Positions 17,846 to 26,142 of a stretch of 64,000 nucleotides of DNA are shown here, piece after piece (the stretch's first letter is position 1; the number at the start of each line of letters is the position of its first letter). The notes beneath the pieces are model-generated. The model did no database searches. It was given only the letters and a program-made list of their open reading frames with translations, and had not been told where the DNA came from. The stretch spans positions 1 through 64,000 of the forward strand of contig JARLJA010000098.1 in the NCBI GenBank assembly GCA_031291445.1, read 5' to 3'. Position numbers and translations under genes: made by a program. Source of the DNA: Xanthobacteraceae bacterium (GTDB lineage: Bacteria; Pseudomonadota; Alphaproteobacteria; Rhizobiales; Xanthobacteraceae).

Positions 17846-18967
17846 TCAGGCCTTCCTCGCGCCGCTCGCCGACGGCGGCAATTCCACCAGACGGTTGCGC
17901 CCCTTGGATGCGGCCAGCACGCGCGTGCCGTCCGTCCACAGCCCGGTGACGCCGTGGATGCGACCGTCGACCCGGCTGTGCAGGCTCTCGGCAGGCTCGC
18001 CGTCGCCGCCGAGGCGGGCGACCAGGCCATACGAGCGCGCGGGCGCCCAGGGCTTCTGGATGCCCAGCTTCTTGATGCGGCCGATCTGCGTGGGCTCACG
18101 GTAGTTGAAGCGGCCGTCCAGCATCGGCCCGATCCACAATTCCTGGGGCACCTTCGCCATCATCTCCTCGCAGAACTCGCGTTCGCGCAGCACGAATTCG
18201 ATCAACTGGGTACGGACCCCGAAGAACGCCATCCAGTAGTCGTCCCCCGCCCCGCGCACGATGCGGCTGGGATAACCGGCGTAATTCTTGACGATGACGC
18301 GCCGGCGATCGCCCGTGCGGGCAAACGCCGTCAGGCGATGCGCCCAGGATTCCCCGACCCATGCCTCGTCACCGTCGTGGGACACCACAACGCTCGAAGG
18401 CCAGGCCAGTTTGTCGGAACGTATCTCCGCATCGCGCAGGCTTGCGCTGCACGAGATCAGCCGCCCCGACGGCGGGCGATTCTGCATCAGATCCGCGAGC
18501 CACTGCTCGGGGGGATTGGCGCGCGAGCCGTCGACAACGTAGATGGCGCCGTCCGGTGCCGCAGTCACCGCGGTTGGGCAGGCGATCGCCTCGCCCGCGA
18601 CGTGCTCGAGCTTGCCGACAACTTCGCCGCTTGACGAGAGCGCCATCAGTCCATGCCTGGAGACGCACGCGAGCAGCCGTCGGTCCGGCGTCCAGGCCAG
18701 TCCGCCGACGGGCGCCGCAAAGCTCGCAAACACCTTGCGGTCCGAGAAATCGGTGCCGGTGCAGCGCAGGATGGTGGTGCCGCTCGAGACGTAGAGGGCG
18801 CCGTCGGGGCCGAGCGCAAGATCGTCGGGACACTCGATCTCGTCGCCAAGCTGCCGTGCCCGGTCGAGCCGTTGGTTTGGCGAAAACGCACCGTCCAGCA
18901 CCGGAATGGCATGGACCTCCCGGTTGGGAAACAGCACGCGATCGATGACATCGCTGATCAGGGACAT
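17846..18967 (-). CDS. Strictosidine-synthase/SMP-30-like beta-propeller protein
   Basis: 373 residues without signal peptide or membrane segment. Repeated blades of the SMP-30/gluconolactonase/strictosidine-synthase superfamily are visible (PDDLALGPDGALYVSS, GGLAWTPDRRLLA, TAVTAAPDGAIYVVDG, SVVVSHDGDEAWVGES). A segment YPSRIVRGAGDDYWMAFFGVR parallels the equivalent blade in the propeller fused to the upstream permease. Members hydrolyse lactones or esters or act on organophosphates. The ATG follows the upstream stop by one base (TGAGATG). A lactonase or esterase acting on the imported substrate is the best guess. Confidence 0.78.
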   Translation of the reverse strand: MSLISDVIDRVLFPNREVHAIPVLDGAFSPNQRLDRARQLGDEIECPDDLALGPDGALYVSSGTTILRCTGTDFSDRKVFASFAAPVGGLAWTPDRRLLACVSRHGLMALSSSGEVVGKLEHVAGEAIACPTAVTAAPDGAIYVVDGSRANPPEQWLADLMQNRPPSGRLISCSASLRDAEIRSDKLAWPSSVVVSHDGDEAWVGESWAHRLTAFARTGDRRRVIVKNYAGYPSRIVRGAGDDYWMAFFGVRTQLIEFVLREREFCEEMMAKVPQELWIGPMLDGRFNYREPTQIGRIKKLGIQKPWAPARSYGLVARLGGDGEPAESLHSRVDGRIHGVTGLWTDGTRVLAASKGRNRLVELPPSASGARKA

Positions 18968-18968
18968 C

Positions 18969-21080
18969 TCATGCCGCTCCCCAGTAGGACTTGTGCGCTT
19001 CCCAGCCAGGATCGGCGTTGGGTAGCCGGATCCGGCCGATCCGGTTGTTCTCGAGGCCGCCGATGTAGAGGTAGCCCTTATGCTCGCGCACCGAGGTGAT
19101 CGTGGGATGCGACGTGCCGCCGGGGTCCCATAGTGACTCCAGGACGTTGCCCTTGTCGTCGAATTTGATCACGCACCCGTAGTTGATGCCCGGGCACAGC
19201 CATTCATCGGGCGGGATCTGCTTGACCATGCGGATACGAAAGCCGGGATTGGCCATGGCGAGATCGTAGACCGGCGAGCGCAGGCCGACGAAGGCAAGCC
19301 AGTAGTTGCCGTCGGACGAGCGGTTGATGTTGTCGCAGTAACCGGGAAGGTTATCGATCAGGAGCTCGCAGGTGCCGGCCTTCTCGGTTGCGATCCAATA
19401 GCGGTAAACGCGGCAAAGCCAGGTGCTCGCCCAAAGCACCGATTTGCCGTCGTGGGCAATGCAGACGCCGTTGGGGAAAGTGAGATTTTTCAGGATGGTC
19501 CGCGTCGTGCCAGTCGCCGGGTCATGGCAGATCAGCCGGCCGTTGCCGCGGCCCTCGAAGCCGTCGAGCGCCCAGTCGGTGAGTTCGTACCGCGTGGTGG
19601 CTTCGCTGAAATAGATCTTGCCGTCGGGCGCAACATCGAGATCGTCGGCGAGATAGAGCCGCGAGTCGTCCTTCAGCCGCGTGCGGGTCCGATTGGTGCG
19701 ATCCGTGACCTTGAAGACCGTGCGGTCGGGCTTGACGCCGTAGACCCCCATGCCCGCGATGCAGACCAGCAGGTTCTGGTCGCGGTCGAAGGCGAGTCCC
19801 AGCGGCCGACCGCCGATGCGCGCGAACTCCTCACGCACGGTGTAGTCCGGTGCGCGGAATCGGATGATGGAGCCGTTGCGGTTGACGGTGTAGAGGTGGT
19901 CGTCGCGATCGAGGATGATGTCTTCCGGCCCCTCGATCTGGTTGAGTGCGATCGGCTCGGCGTCGCGGAGACGATCGTTCTCAGCGAACACCGTGCCGCT
20001 GTCACGTGCGATCGACGGCGGCGGCTCGAAGTCGACCCAGCTCGGCACCACGTAGACCTTCTGCAGTACCTTGCCCTTGTTCTTGACCCATTTGACGTTG
20101 AAACCGACGGCAATGAGCAGAACGATGCCGATCGTCGCGGTGGTGAAATTTCCCGAAATGCCGGTCTGAACCATGCCGCTGATCAGCATGAAGATGATGG
20201 CCGCGCCCATCATCGCTCGCGCAATGGTGCCGCGGCCGCCGGCGAGGCTGATGCCGCCAAGCACGACGGCGGCGAGCGCATTGATCTCCCAGCCCACGCC
20301 CGTATCCGTGCCGGAGGAATTCTGCCGCGCCGCGTAGAAGATGCCGGCAAGCGCCGACAGCGCACCCGAGATGACGTAGGCCGAGAACAGCGCCCATTTG
20401 ACGTTGACGCCGGCGTGCCGTGCCGCCTTGCGGCTGGATCCGACCGCCATGATGTGAACGCCGGGGCGCGCCCGCGTCAGAAAGAAGTGCGTCGCCACCG
20501 CGACCACGATCAGGACGGCCATGTTGGTGGGAACGCCGAGAATGGTGCCGCCGCCCATGAAGTCCCACACCGGACTTTCACTGTTGATCGAGGCGAGCTC
20601 GTCCGTGAAGGCCGCCGTCACCTTGTTGTAGGCGGCGCGCACGATGATCAGCACGACCAGCGTGGTGAGGAAGGGCCGCGTCTTGCCGTAGGCGATCATG
20701 CCGCCGTTGACCGCGCCCATGAGGGCGCCGAACGCCAGCACCGCCACGATCATCACCGGCAGCGGCAGCCCGAGGATCAGGTAGAAATAGAGCGCGAGAA
20801 AGTTCGACATTGCGAACACGGAGCCGACCGAGAGGTCGATGCCGCCGGACAGCACCGAGAACGCCATGGCGATCGCGACCATGCCCTGTTCGGCGAAATT
20901 GAACATCAGCTGCTGCAGGTTGCCGAGCGAGGTATAGCGTGGAATCGTCAGCGCGAACGCCAAGAACACCGCGATCGTCAGCGTGAAGGGGATGATCGGC
21001 TCCATCCACCGCTTCTCGAGCAGTTCGCCGAGAAACAGTTGCGGTGAATTGCGGTGCCAAAAACGCTGCAAGCTTTTCAT
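18969..21080 (-). CDS. ABC sugar permease fused to a strictosidine-synthase/SMP-30-like propeller
   Basis: A single 703-residue frame. Residues ~25-335 are a RbsC-type permease (BPD_transp_2) with about eight to ten membrane helices, including SGGIDLSVGSVFAMSN and VVLGGISLAGGRGTIARA. From ~380 to the end it is a six-bladed propeller (GPEDIILDRDDHLYTVNRNG; ADDLDVAPDGKIYFSE; LTFPNGVCIAHDGKSVLWAS; LPGYCDNINRSSDGNYWLA) resembling strictosidine synthase and mammalian APMAP. Normal permeases of this type are ~330 residues. The linker (VYVVPSWVDFEPPPSIA) has no stop or frameshift signature. If the permease C-terminus is cytoplasmic as in relatives, the propeller would meet the substrate as it enters. 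Confidence 0.85.
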   Translation of the reverse strand: MKSLQRFWHRNSPQLFLGELLEKRWMEPIIPFTLTIAVFLAFALTIPRYTSLGNLQQLMFNFAEQGMVAIAMAFSVLSGGIDLSVGSVFAMSNFLALYFYLILGLPLPVMIVAVLAFGALMGAVNGGMIAYGKTRPFLTTLVVLIIVRAAYNKVTAAFTDELASINSESPVWDFMGGGTILGVPTNMAVLIVVAVATHFFLTRARPGVHIMAVGSSRKAARHAGVNVKWALFSAYVISGALSALAGIFYAARQNSSGTDTGVGWEINALAAVVLGGISLAGGRGTIARAMMGAAIIFMLISGMVQTGISGNFTTATIGIVLLIAVGFNVKWVKNKGKVLQKVYVVPSWVDFEPPPSIARDSGTVFAENDRLRDAEPIALNQIEGPEDIILDRDDHLYTVNRNGSIIRFRAPDYTVREEFARIGGRPLGLAFDRDQNLLVCIAGMGVYGVKPDRTVFKVTDRTNRTRTRLKDDSRLYLADDLDVAPDGKIYFSEATTRYELTDWALDGFEGRGNGRLICHDPATGTTRTILKNLTFPNGVCIAHDGKSVLWASTWLCRVYRYWIATEKAGTCELLIDNLPGYCDNINRSSDGNYWLAFVGLRSPVYDLAMANPGFRIRMVKQIPPDEWLCPGINYGCVIKFDDKGNVLESLWDPGGTSHPTITSVREHKGYLYIGGLENNRIGRIRLPNADPGWEAHKSYWGAA

Positions 21081-21176
21081 CAGATGTGCCCGAATTCCAT
21101 TCCGCTCCCGGCAGCCCGCGCATTCACCCGCACGAGCGCCGTCGTTGCCGGCCGCGCGCCGGCGGCCAGGTTCGAG

Positions 21177-21206
21177 GCGGCGCCCGAGCCGAAGCTCGGG
21201 CGCCGC
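21177..21206 (-). other. Strong intercistronic hairpin after the binding-protein gene
   Basis: A perfect 13-bp inverted repeat (GCGGCGCCCGAGC and its complement) encloses the tetraloop at 21190-21193, ten bases after the stop of the periplasmic binding-protein gene and before the fused permease. There is no T-run, so it is not a classical terminator. Such hairpins commonly stabilise the upstream transcript or partly attenuate read-through, giving more binding protein than permease. Confidence 0.7.
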
Positions 21207-21215
21207 AGCAACGCG

Positions 21216-22241
21216 TTACTTCGCGTCCTTCGGCACGGTGAAGCAGTACATGCGGTCGTCCTTGCTGTTGACCCAGGCCGGGGTGGTGTAATAGGCGGTG
21301 CGCTTGGCGCCCGGCTTGTCGCCGCTCTGGAGCAGTCCGATCACGGCGTTGACGATCGCCTCGCCCTGGGTGTCCGCTCGGTAGGACAGGTTGCGGTAGA
21401 AACCGCCCTGTTCCAGCAGGTCGCAGTCAGCCGGCTGGCCATCGCTCGCCACGTAGATCTTCGCCGTCCCGGTCTTGCCCGCGGCCTTGATTGCCTGCAC
21501 GGCGCCCGCAGCCTGCGGACCCCATACGCTGAGGATGCCGCAGAGATTGGGATGCTGCTGCAACACCGTCGAGGTGATTTCGCCTGCCTTGTTGGCGTCC
21601 CAGCTGGTCGGCTGCGACGAGACGATCTTGATCGACGGATCGGCCTTGAATACCTCCATGGCGCCGTTCTTCATGTCGAGGGAATAGGCGGCGGTCGCTT
21701 CGCCCTCGAGGATCGAGATCTCGCCCGAGCCCTTCCCGCCGCCGCAATCGGCGATCATGTTTTTCGCCAGCCGCCGGCCCATGTCCCTGGCGTCGACCCC
21801 GACATAGGCGTCGGTCAGCGTGTTCGAGGCCATGTTGACCTGGACCACGTAGATGCCGGCCTCCATGGCCCGCTTCAGCTCCTTCGCGAGCAGCGTGACG
21901 TTCGGGTTCTGGACGACGAGAACGTCGGGGTGTTCGTTGATCAGCGAGCTCACCGCCTGTAATTGCACGTCAGACTTGAAATTGGCGTCGCGCACCTCGA
22001 ACTTCATGCCGTAGTCGTCGAAATGCGCCTTCATCACCCGCGTCCATTCCGACTCCAGCACGCCGAGCCAGACCGGGGCCCATGCCACGGTCTTGCCCTT
22101 GAGCGCCTTGTCGAACTGCTGGCGCAGCTCTTCACGGGCTTCCGCCGCTTTCGACGGCGTTGCAGCGATCGCGGTCAGTGCGGCGATCGACGCGGCGACG
22201 CCCCACCACAGTTGCTTCTTCAGTCTTGACGCCTTGCTCAT
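21216..22241 (-). CDS. Sugar ABC transporter substrate-binding protein (periplasmic, Peripla_BP_4)
   Basis: 341 residues with a Sec signal peptide (basic KASRLKKQ, hydrophobic core, cleavage after about PSKA, residue ~32). The mature protein resembles RbsB-like binding proteins: EVRDANFKSDVQLQAVSSL, then HPDVLVVQNPN, VGVDARDMGRRLAKNM and ILSVWGPQAAGAVQAIKA. Four cysteines are scattered through the mature part, more than usual. It is the second gene of the operon, between the two permeases, and delivers the substrate. The ligand is undetermined. Confidence 0.88.
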   Translation of the reverse strand: MSKASRLKKQLWWGVAASIAALTAIAATPSKAAEAREELRQQFDKALKGKTVAWAPVWLGVLESEWTRVMKAHFDDYGMKFEVRDANFKSDVQLQAVSSLINEHPDVLVVQNPNVTLLAKELKRAMEAGIYVVQVNMASNTLTDAYVGVDARDMGRRLAKNMIADCGGGKGSGEISILEGEATAAYSLDMKNGAMEVFKADPSIKIVSSQPTSWDANKAGEITSTVLQQHPNLCGILSVWGPQAAGAVQAIKAAGKTGTAKIYVASDGQPADCDLLEQGGFYRNLSYRADTQGEAIVNAVIGLLQSGDKPGAKRTAYYTTPAWVNSKDDRMYCFTVPKDAK

Positions 22242-22298
22242 TGCTTCCTCCCTGTTGCGGCCGTTTGCGGCCTTTTTTGTCGTCGGTACCAGGTGATG

Positions 22299-23288
22299 TT
22301 AGTCACCCTGTTTCGACGTCTCTTCGTCGCGTGGATGCAGGTAGGAATCGAGCACGATCGCTACCAGCAGCACGAGTCCCTTGATGATGTTCTGGGTCTG
22401 GACGTCCATGTCCATGATCGTCATGCCGTTCAGCAGCACGCCGATCAGCAGCGTTCCGACCAGGACGCTCATGACGTTGCCGCGGCCACCGACCAGGCTG
22501 ACGCCGCCCAGCACGACCACCATGATGACGTCGAAGATCAGCGTGGACTCGGCGACCTGCAGGTGCATCAGAGCGGTTTCCGCGATCATCACGACGCCGC
22601 CGACATAGCCGATGCCGGCGGAAATGGCGTATTCCATCATGGTCAACGGCCGGGTCGCGATCCCGCTCAGCCGCGCGGCGTCGGGATTGTCGCCGTGGGC
22701 GTAGATCGAGCGCCCAAGGACGGTTCGCGACAGGAACAGGTGCAGCAGTATCGCCGCCGCACCGAAGATCAGGATCGGCACAGGTACTCCGTTCCAGAGA
22801 TTGCCGCCGATACGCAGGAAGTCGTCATGTCCCTTGGCGAGATAGACGACGTAGTGCTGAACCGCCGTCGTCCGGATGATGCCGAGCACTGCAAGACTGG
22901 ACGCAAGCGTGGTGAGCAGCGGCGGCATCTCCACCACGGAAATCAGGAAGCCGTTGAGAATGCCGATGACGATGGCGAGCACCAGGCCAACCAGCACGGC
23001 GAGCCCGGTCGGATAACCGGCATTCATGATGATGATGGCGATCGCGGTGGAAGCCGCGAACGACGCCACTTGCGAGAGGTCGAGGCCGCGGCCGATCACG
23101 ACCACTGCCATGCCGAGCGCGAGAATGCCGAGGATCGAGATGTTGCGTGCAAGCGCGAGCAGATTGCCGACGGTGAGGAAGCCGTTCAGGCCGATGCTGA
23201 AGACGACGATCAAGACGACGCACATGGCGAGCACCGCCATGGTCTGGCTCGGCTTGCGCAAACGCGCCGCCTCCGCGCCTCGTGGCAT
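22299..23288 (-). CDS. Sugar-type ABC transporter permease
   Basis: 329 residues from the ATG at 23288, which has GGGAGGA six bases upstream; a TTG two codons earlier is less likely. About nine hydrophobic helices and the family motifs ALGMAVVVIGRGLDLSQVA and VVLGGVSLVGGRGNVMSVL identify a RbsC/XylH-type permease. It is the first gene of the operon and probably forms a heterodimer with the propeller-fused permease. The intergenic stretch upstream holds the promoter and the operator pair. Confidence 0.9.
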   Translation of the reverse strand: MPRGAEAARLRKPSQTMAVLAMCVVLIVVFSIGLNGFLTVGNLLALARNISILGILALGMAVVVIGRGLDLSQVASFAASTAIAIIIMNAGYPTGLAVLVGLVLAIVIGILNGFLISVVEMPPLLTTLASSLAVLGIIRTTAVQHYVVYLAKGHDDFLRIGGNLWNGVPVPILIFGAAAILLHLFLSRTVLGRSIYAHGDNPDAARLSGIATRPLTMMEYAISAGIGYVGGVVMIAETALMHLQVAESTLIFDVIMVVVLGGVSLVGGRGNVMSVLVGTLLIGVLLNGMTIMDMDVQTQNIIKGLVLLVAIVLDSYLHPRDEETSKQGD

Positions 23289-23618
23289 GTCCAATCCTCC
23301 CGATCACTGCCGCGGCACTGCCGGCGCGGTCAGCCATTGCGGGCCCACTATCAGTCCATCTGTATTCACGTGTCAAGTTTTGTATCCAATCATGCGAATG
23401 CCCCCGTGTTTTGCCATCAAATTGGCATTTATAGTACCGTATTGGATACAACAGGATACGAAGCCGCTGCAATTCGTCGGCTTGGCGGAGTCGGAAACGG
23501 CCATCGGCTGGCCAAGTCCTCTCCCGCGATCGTTGGCACAGCCGCACCGGAACCCGTGAAAGCGAATCTTAGCGCTTGGCCGGCTAGATCAGCCGACGAC
23601 GGCGCGGAATAAGGGGCA
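23289..23618. promoter_or_regulatory. Promoter and operator region of the leftward importer operon
   Basis: This 330-base gap holds no convincing gene. On the minus strand TTGACA (23371-23376 on the plus strand as TGTCAA) is a good -35 element, though the -10 17 bases on is poor. Two imperfect palindromes of the FadR/GntR type lie at 23380-23389 (TTGTATCCAA) and 23442-23451 (TTGGATACAA), mirror images of one another and 62 bp centre to centre, close to six helical turns. The first touches the -35 box, so binding there should repress. Nothing notable was seen in 23460-23618. Confidence 0.6.
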
Positions 23619-25190
23619 ATGACGGCTCGGGGATTGGTGGGACGGCGCGGCGAGGCGCTGGTGGTGATTGCGCTGTCGCTTGCGGCTGGCGCGGTCTGGG
23701 CGTGGTATGTCGGCGAGGACACCAACTGGGATTGGCAGAACTATCACGAGTACAACGTCGGGGCGCTGCTGACCGGCCGCTATGCGGTCGACGTCGTGCC
23801 GGCCGGCCTGCAGACCTACTTCAACCCGCTGATCTACCTGCCGCCATGGCTGCTGCGGCACGCGCTGCCCTCGCCCGTGGGCGCCATGATCCAAGGCGCG
23901 GTGCATGGCCTCAACCTGGCGCTGGTCTATGGTCTGACGCGCACCCTGCTCGGCCCGGCCGCGACGCTGTCGACGCTCGGCGCCGCGGTCCTGATCGCCG
24001 CCACCGGTGCCCAGACGCTGGCGGAAGTCGGCACCAGTCTCGCGGACATCCTGACGGCGTTGCCGGTGATCGCGGGCCTGTGGTTGCTTTTGCGCGGCGG
24101 TCAGTCGCGCGCGCGCGACGTGATCCTCGGCGGCATCCTGATCGGCGCGGCCGTCGGCTTCAAGCTGACCAACGTCGTTTTCGCAATGGGTGCAGCTTCG
24201 GCCATGCTGCTGTCGGCGCGGCCGACACGGTCGCTGGCACTCCTGGCGCTCGGCGGGATGCTCGGCGCGACGCTGACCGGCGGCGCCTGGAGCTTCATCG
24301 CCTGGCGCGACCTCGGCAATCCGGTGTTCCCGCTGTTCAACGCGGTGTTTCATTCGCCTGAGGTCGCCGACACCAACATCCTCGATCTCACATTCGTGCC
24401 GCGCAGTGCCTGGGACGCCCTGACCTATCCGCTGCAGTGGCTGGCCGGGAGCGGCCACACCTCCGAGGTGCCGATGCGCGACGCGCGCTTCGCGGTGCTG
24501 ATGCTGCTGGTCCCGATCTGCGCCGTGGTTGCCATCGTTCGCCGTACCGTGGTGTTTTGCCGGACTGACTGGCAGCTGCTGGTCGCCTTCGCGGTGTCCT
24601 ATGGGCTCTGGCTCCTGGTGTTCTCGATCCAGCGCTACATCGTCGCGCTCGAGTTGCTGTGCGGGCCGGTCATCGTGATGGCGATCGTCCGCATGGCGGC
24701 GGCGCTGGGATTTTCCACCGCCGAGGGGGCGATCACCCGCGGTGCGGGGGCCGCGCTCGCCGTGGCGGTCGCCATCGCGTTCTGGGGGCAGCCGGCGAAC
24801 TGGTGGCACCGTCCGTGGTCGTCGCCCTACGCGCCCGCCCCGCTCGATCCCGCGCTGCGCGCGCCGGCCACCTTTTTTCTGTTGGAGAAGCCGCTGGCCT
24901 ATCTGGTGCCGCGCTTTCCGCAGCAGTCGCGCTTCTTCCAGCTGGCGGACATCGGCCTGCCGATCATGCCGGGCGGCCTGTTCGACCACCGCATCCGCGC
25001 CGCGCTCGCCGCGCCGCTCGCGGGCGGCAGCTGGGCGCTTCACGTCAAGGAACATCCGCTGCACGACGCCCTGCTGCGGCCCTATGGGCTGAAGGTCGAT
25101 CCGATGCGGTCCTGCGTGGAGATCGACAGTGTCCTGAAGGAGGAGGCCATCGAGGCCTGTCCGCTGACATCGGCCGCCGGCGCGGGATAG
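23619..25190 (+). CDS. Polytopic membrane protein, glycosyltransferase-like
   Basis: 523 residues with roughly ten hydrophobic helices. An early acidic loop (GEDTNWDWQNYHEYN) precedes helix two, in the position where lipid-linked glycosyltransferases of the GT-C type (GT39/GT87/PMT-like) carry catalytic aspartates. The C-terminal ~100 residues are a soluble domain (LVPRFPQQSRFFQLADIG to the end). No other polysaccharide genes are adjacent. I cannot assign donor or acceptor. AAGGGG is only two bases from the ATG, so the start is not certain. Confidence 0.65.
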   Translation: MTARGLVGRRGEALVVIALSLAAGAVWAWYVGEDTNWDWQNYHEYNVGALLTGRYAVDVVPAGLQTYFNPLIYLPPWLLRHALPSPVGAMIQGAVHGLNLALVYGLTRTLLGPAATLSTLGAAVLIAATGAQTLAEVGTSLADILTALPVIAGLWLLLRGGQSRARDVILGGILIGAAVGFKLTNVVFAMGAASAMLLSARPTRSLALLALGGMLGATLTGGAWSFIAWRDLGNPVFPLFNAVFHSPEVADTNILDLTFVPRSAWDALTYPLQWLAGSGHTSEVPMRDARFAVLMLLVPICAVVAIVRRTVVFCRTDWQLLVAFAVSYGLWLLVFSIQRYIVALELLCGPVIVMAIVRMAAALGFSTAEGAITRGAGAALAVAVAIAFWGQPANWWHRPWSSPYAPAPLDPALRAPATFFLLEKPLAYLVPRFPQQSRFFQLADIGLPIMPGGLFDHRIRAALAAPLAGGSWALHVKEHPLHDALLRPYGLKVDPMRSCVEIDSVLKEEAIEACPLTSAAGAG

Positions 25191-25220
25191 CTCGCCGGCC
25201 CGCCGTGGCCGGTCAATCCG

Positions 25221-25961
25221 TCATGGGGAGGCCGGCGTGCTCCCGGTCGATCCGGCGAGATAGCCTTCCCACCCTCGGGCGCGCAGCACACAGGCCGGGC
25301 AGCTGCCGCAGCCGTATCCCCACGGGTGGCGTTCGCCCCGCTCGCCGAGATAGCAGGTGTGGGAGTGCTCGCGGATCAGGTCCACCAGGGGCTCGCCGCC
25401 AAGTTCGTGCGCCAGCGCCCAGGTCTGCGCCTTGTCGCGCCACATCAGCGGCGTGTGCAGCTCGAACGGCCGCGCCATCCCGAGCACCAGGGCCTTGGCG
25501 AGCGCCTGCAGGGTGTCGTTGCGGCAATCGGGATAGCCCGAATAGTCGGTCTCGCACATGCCGGCGACGATATGGCCAATGCCGCGGCGGTAGGCGAGCG
25601 CGGCGGCAAAGGTCAGGAACACCAGATTGCGGCCCGGCACGAAGGTGTTCGGCAGACCGTCCGCGCCGATCGCGATCGCGACGTCGCGGGTCAACGCGGT
25701 CTCGGACAGTTCCCCCAGCGTCGGGACGTCGAGGGTGTGGTGGTCGCCGAGCCGGCCGGCCCAGTCCGGCTTGAGCGACGCCAGCCCGTCGAGCAGCGCG
25801 GCGCGGCAGTCGAGCTCGATGACATGCCGCTGGCCGTAGGAAAATCCCAGGGTCTCGACCCGCCGGAAGCGCGTCAGCGCCCAGGCCAGACAGGTGGTGG
25901 AATCCTGGCCGCCCGAAAACAGCACCAGGGCCGCGGTGTCGTCGTGACGCTCGTCGCTCAT
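25221..25961 (-). CDS. queC: 7-cyano-7-deazaguanine synthase QueC
   Basis: 246 residues. The PP-loop SGGQDSTT at 16-23 binds ATP; a C-terminal cysteine cluster ([16 protein letters not shown], then CGSCPAC around residues 205-230) is the zinc site. It converts 7-carboxy-7-deazaguanine to preQ0 with ammonia and ATP in queuosine biosynthesis. The start at 25961 (MSDERH) is preferred by comparison with relatives; an ATG four codons upstream is possible, and neither has a clear ribosome site. It is divergent from mazG; the other que genes are not in the window. Confidence 0.93.
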   Translation of the reverse strand: MSDERHDDTAALVLFSGGQDSTTCLAWALTRFRRVETLGFSYGQRHVIELDCRAALLDGLASLKPDWAGRLGDHHTLDVPTLGELSETALTRDVAIAIGADGLPNTFVPGRNLVFLTFAAALAYRRGIGHIVAGMCETDYSGYPDCRNDTLQALAKALVLGMARPFELHTPLMWRDKAQTWALAHELGGEPLVDLIREHSHTCYLGERGERHPWGYGCGSCPACVLRARGWEGYLAGSTGSTPASP

Positions 25962-26142
25962 GGCTGAGGCCATACTGTATTTTGCCGCGCGGGGAAATCG
26001 GAATGGGCAAGCAGGCCCGATTTCAAACGGTTATAGCCCGAATTGGAGCCGAAATCGCAGGTTCCGCGGCCCGCGCGCCTTGGCGCGTCGAGGTTCATGC
26101 GGCATAGAAGTTCGCAAGTTCGTTCTCCCGCACCGGTGCGTC

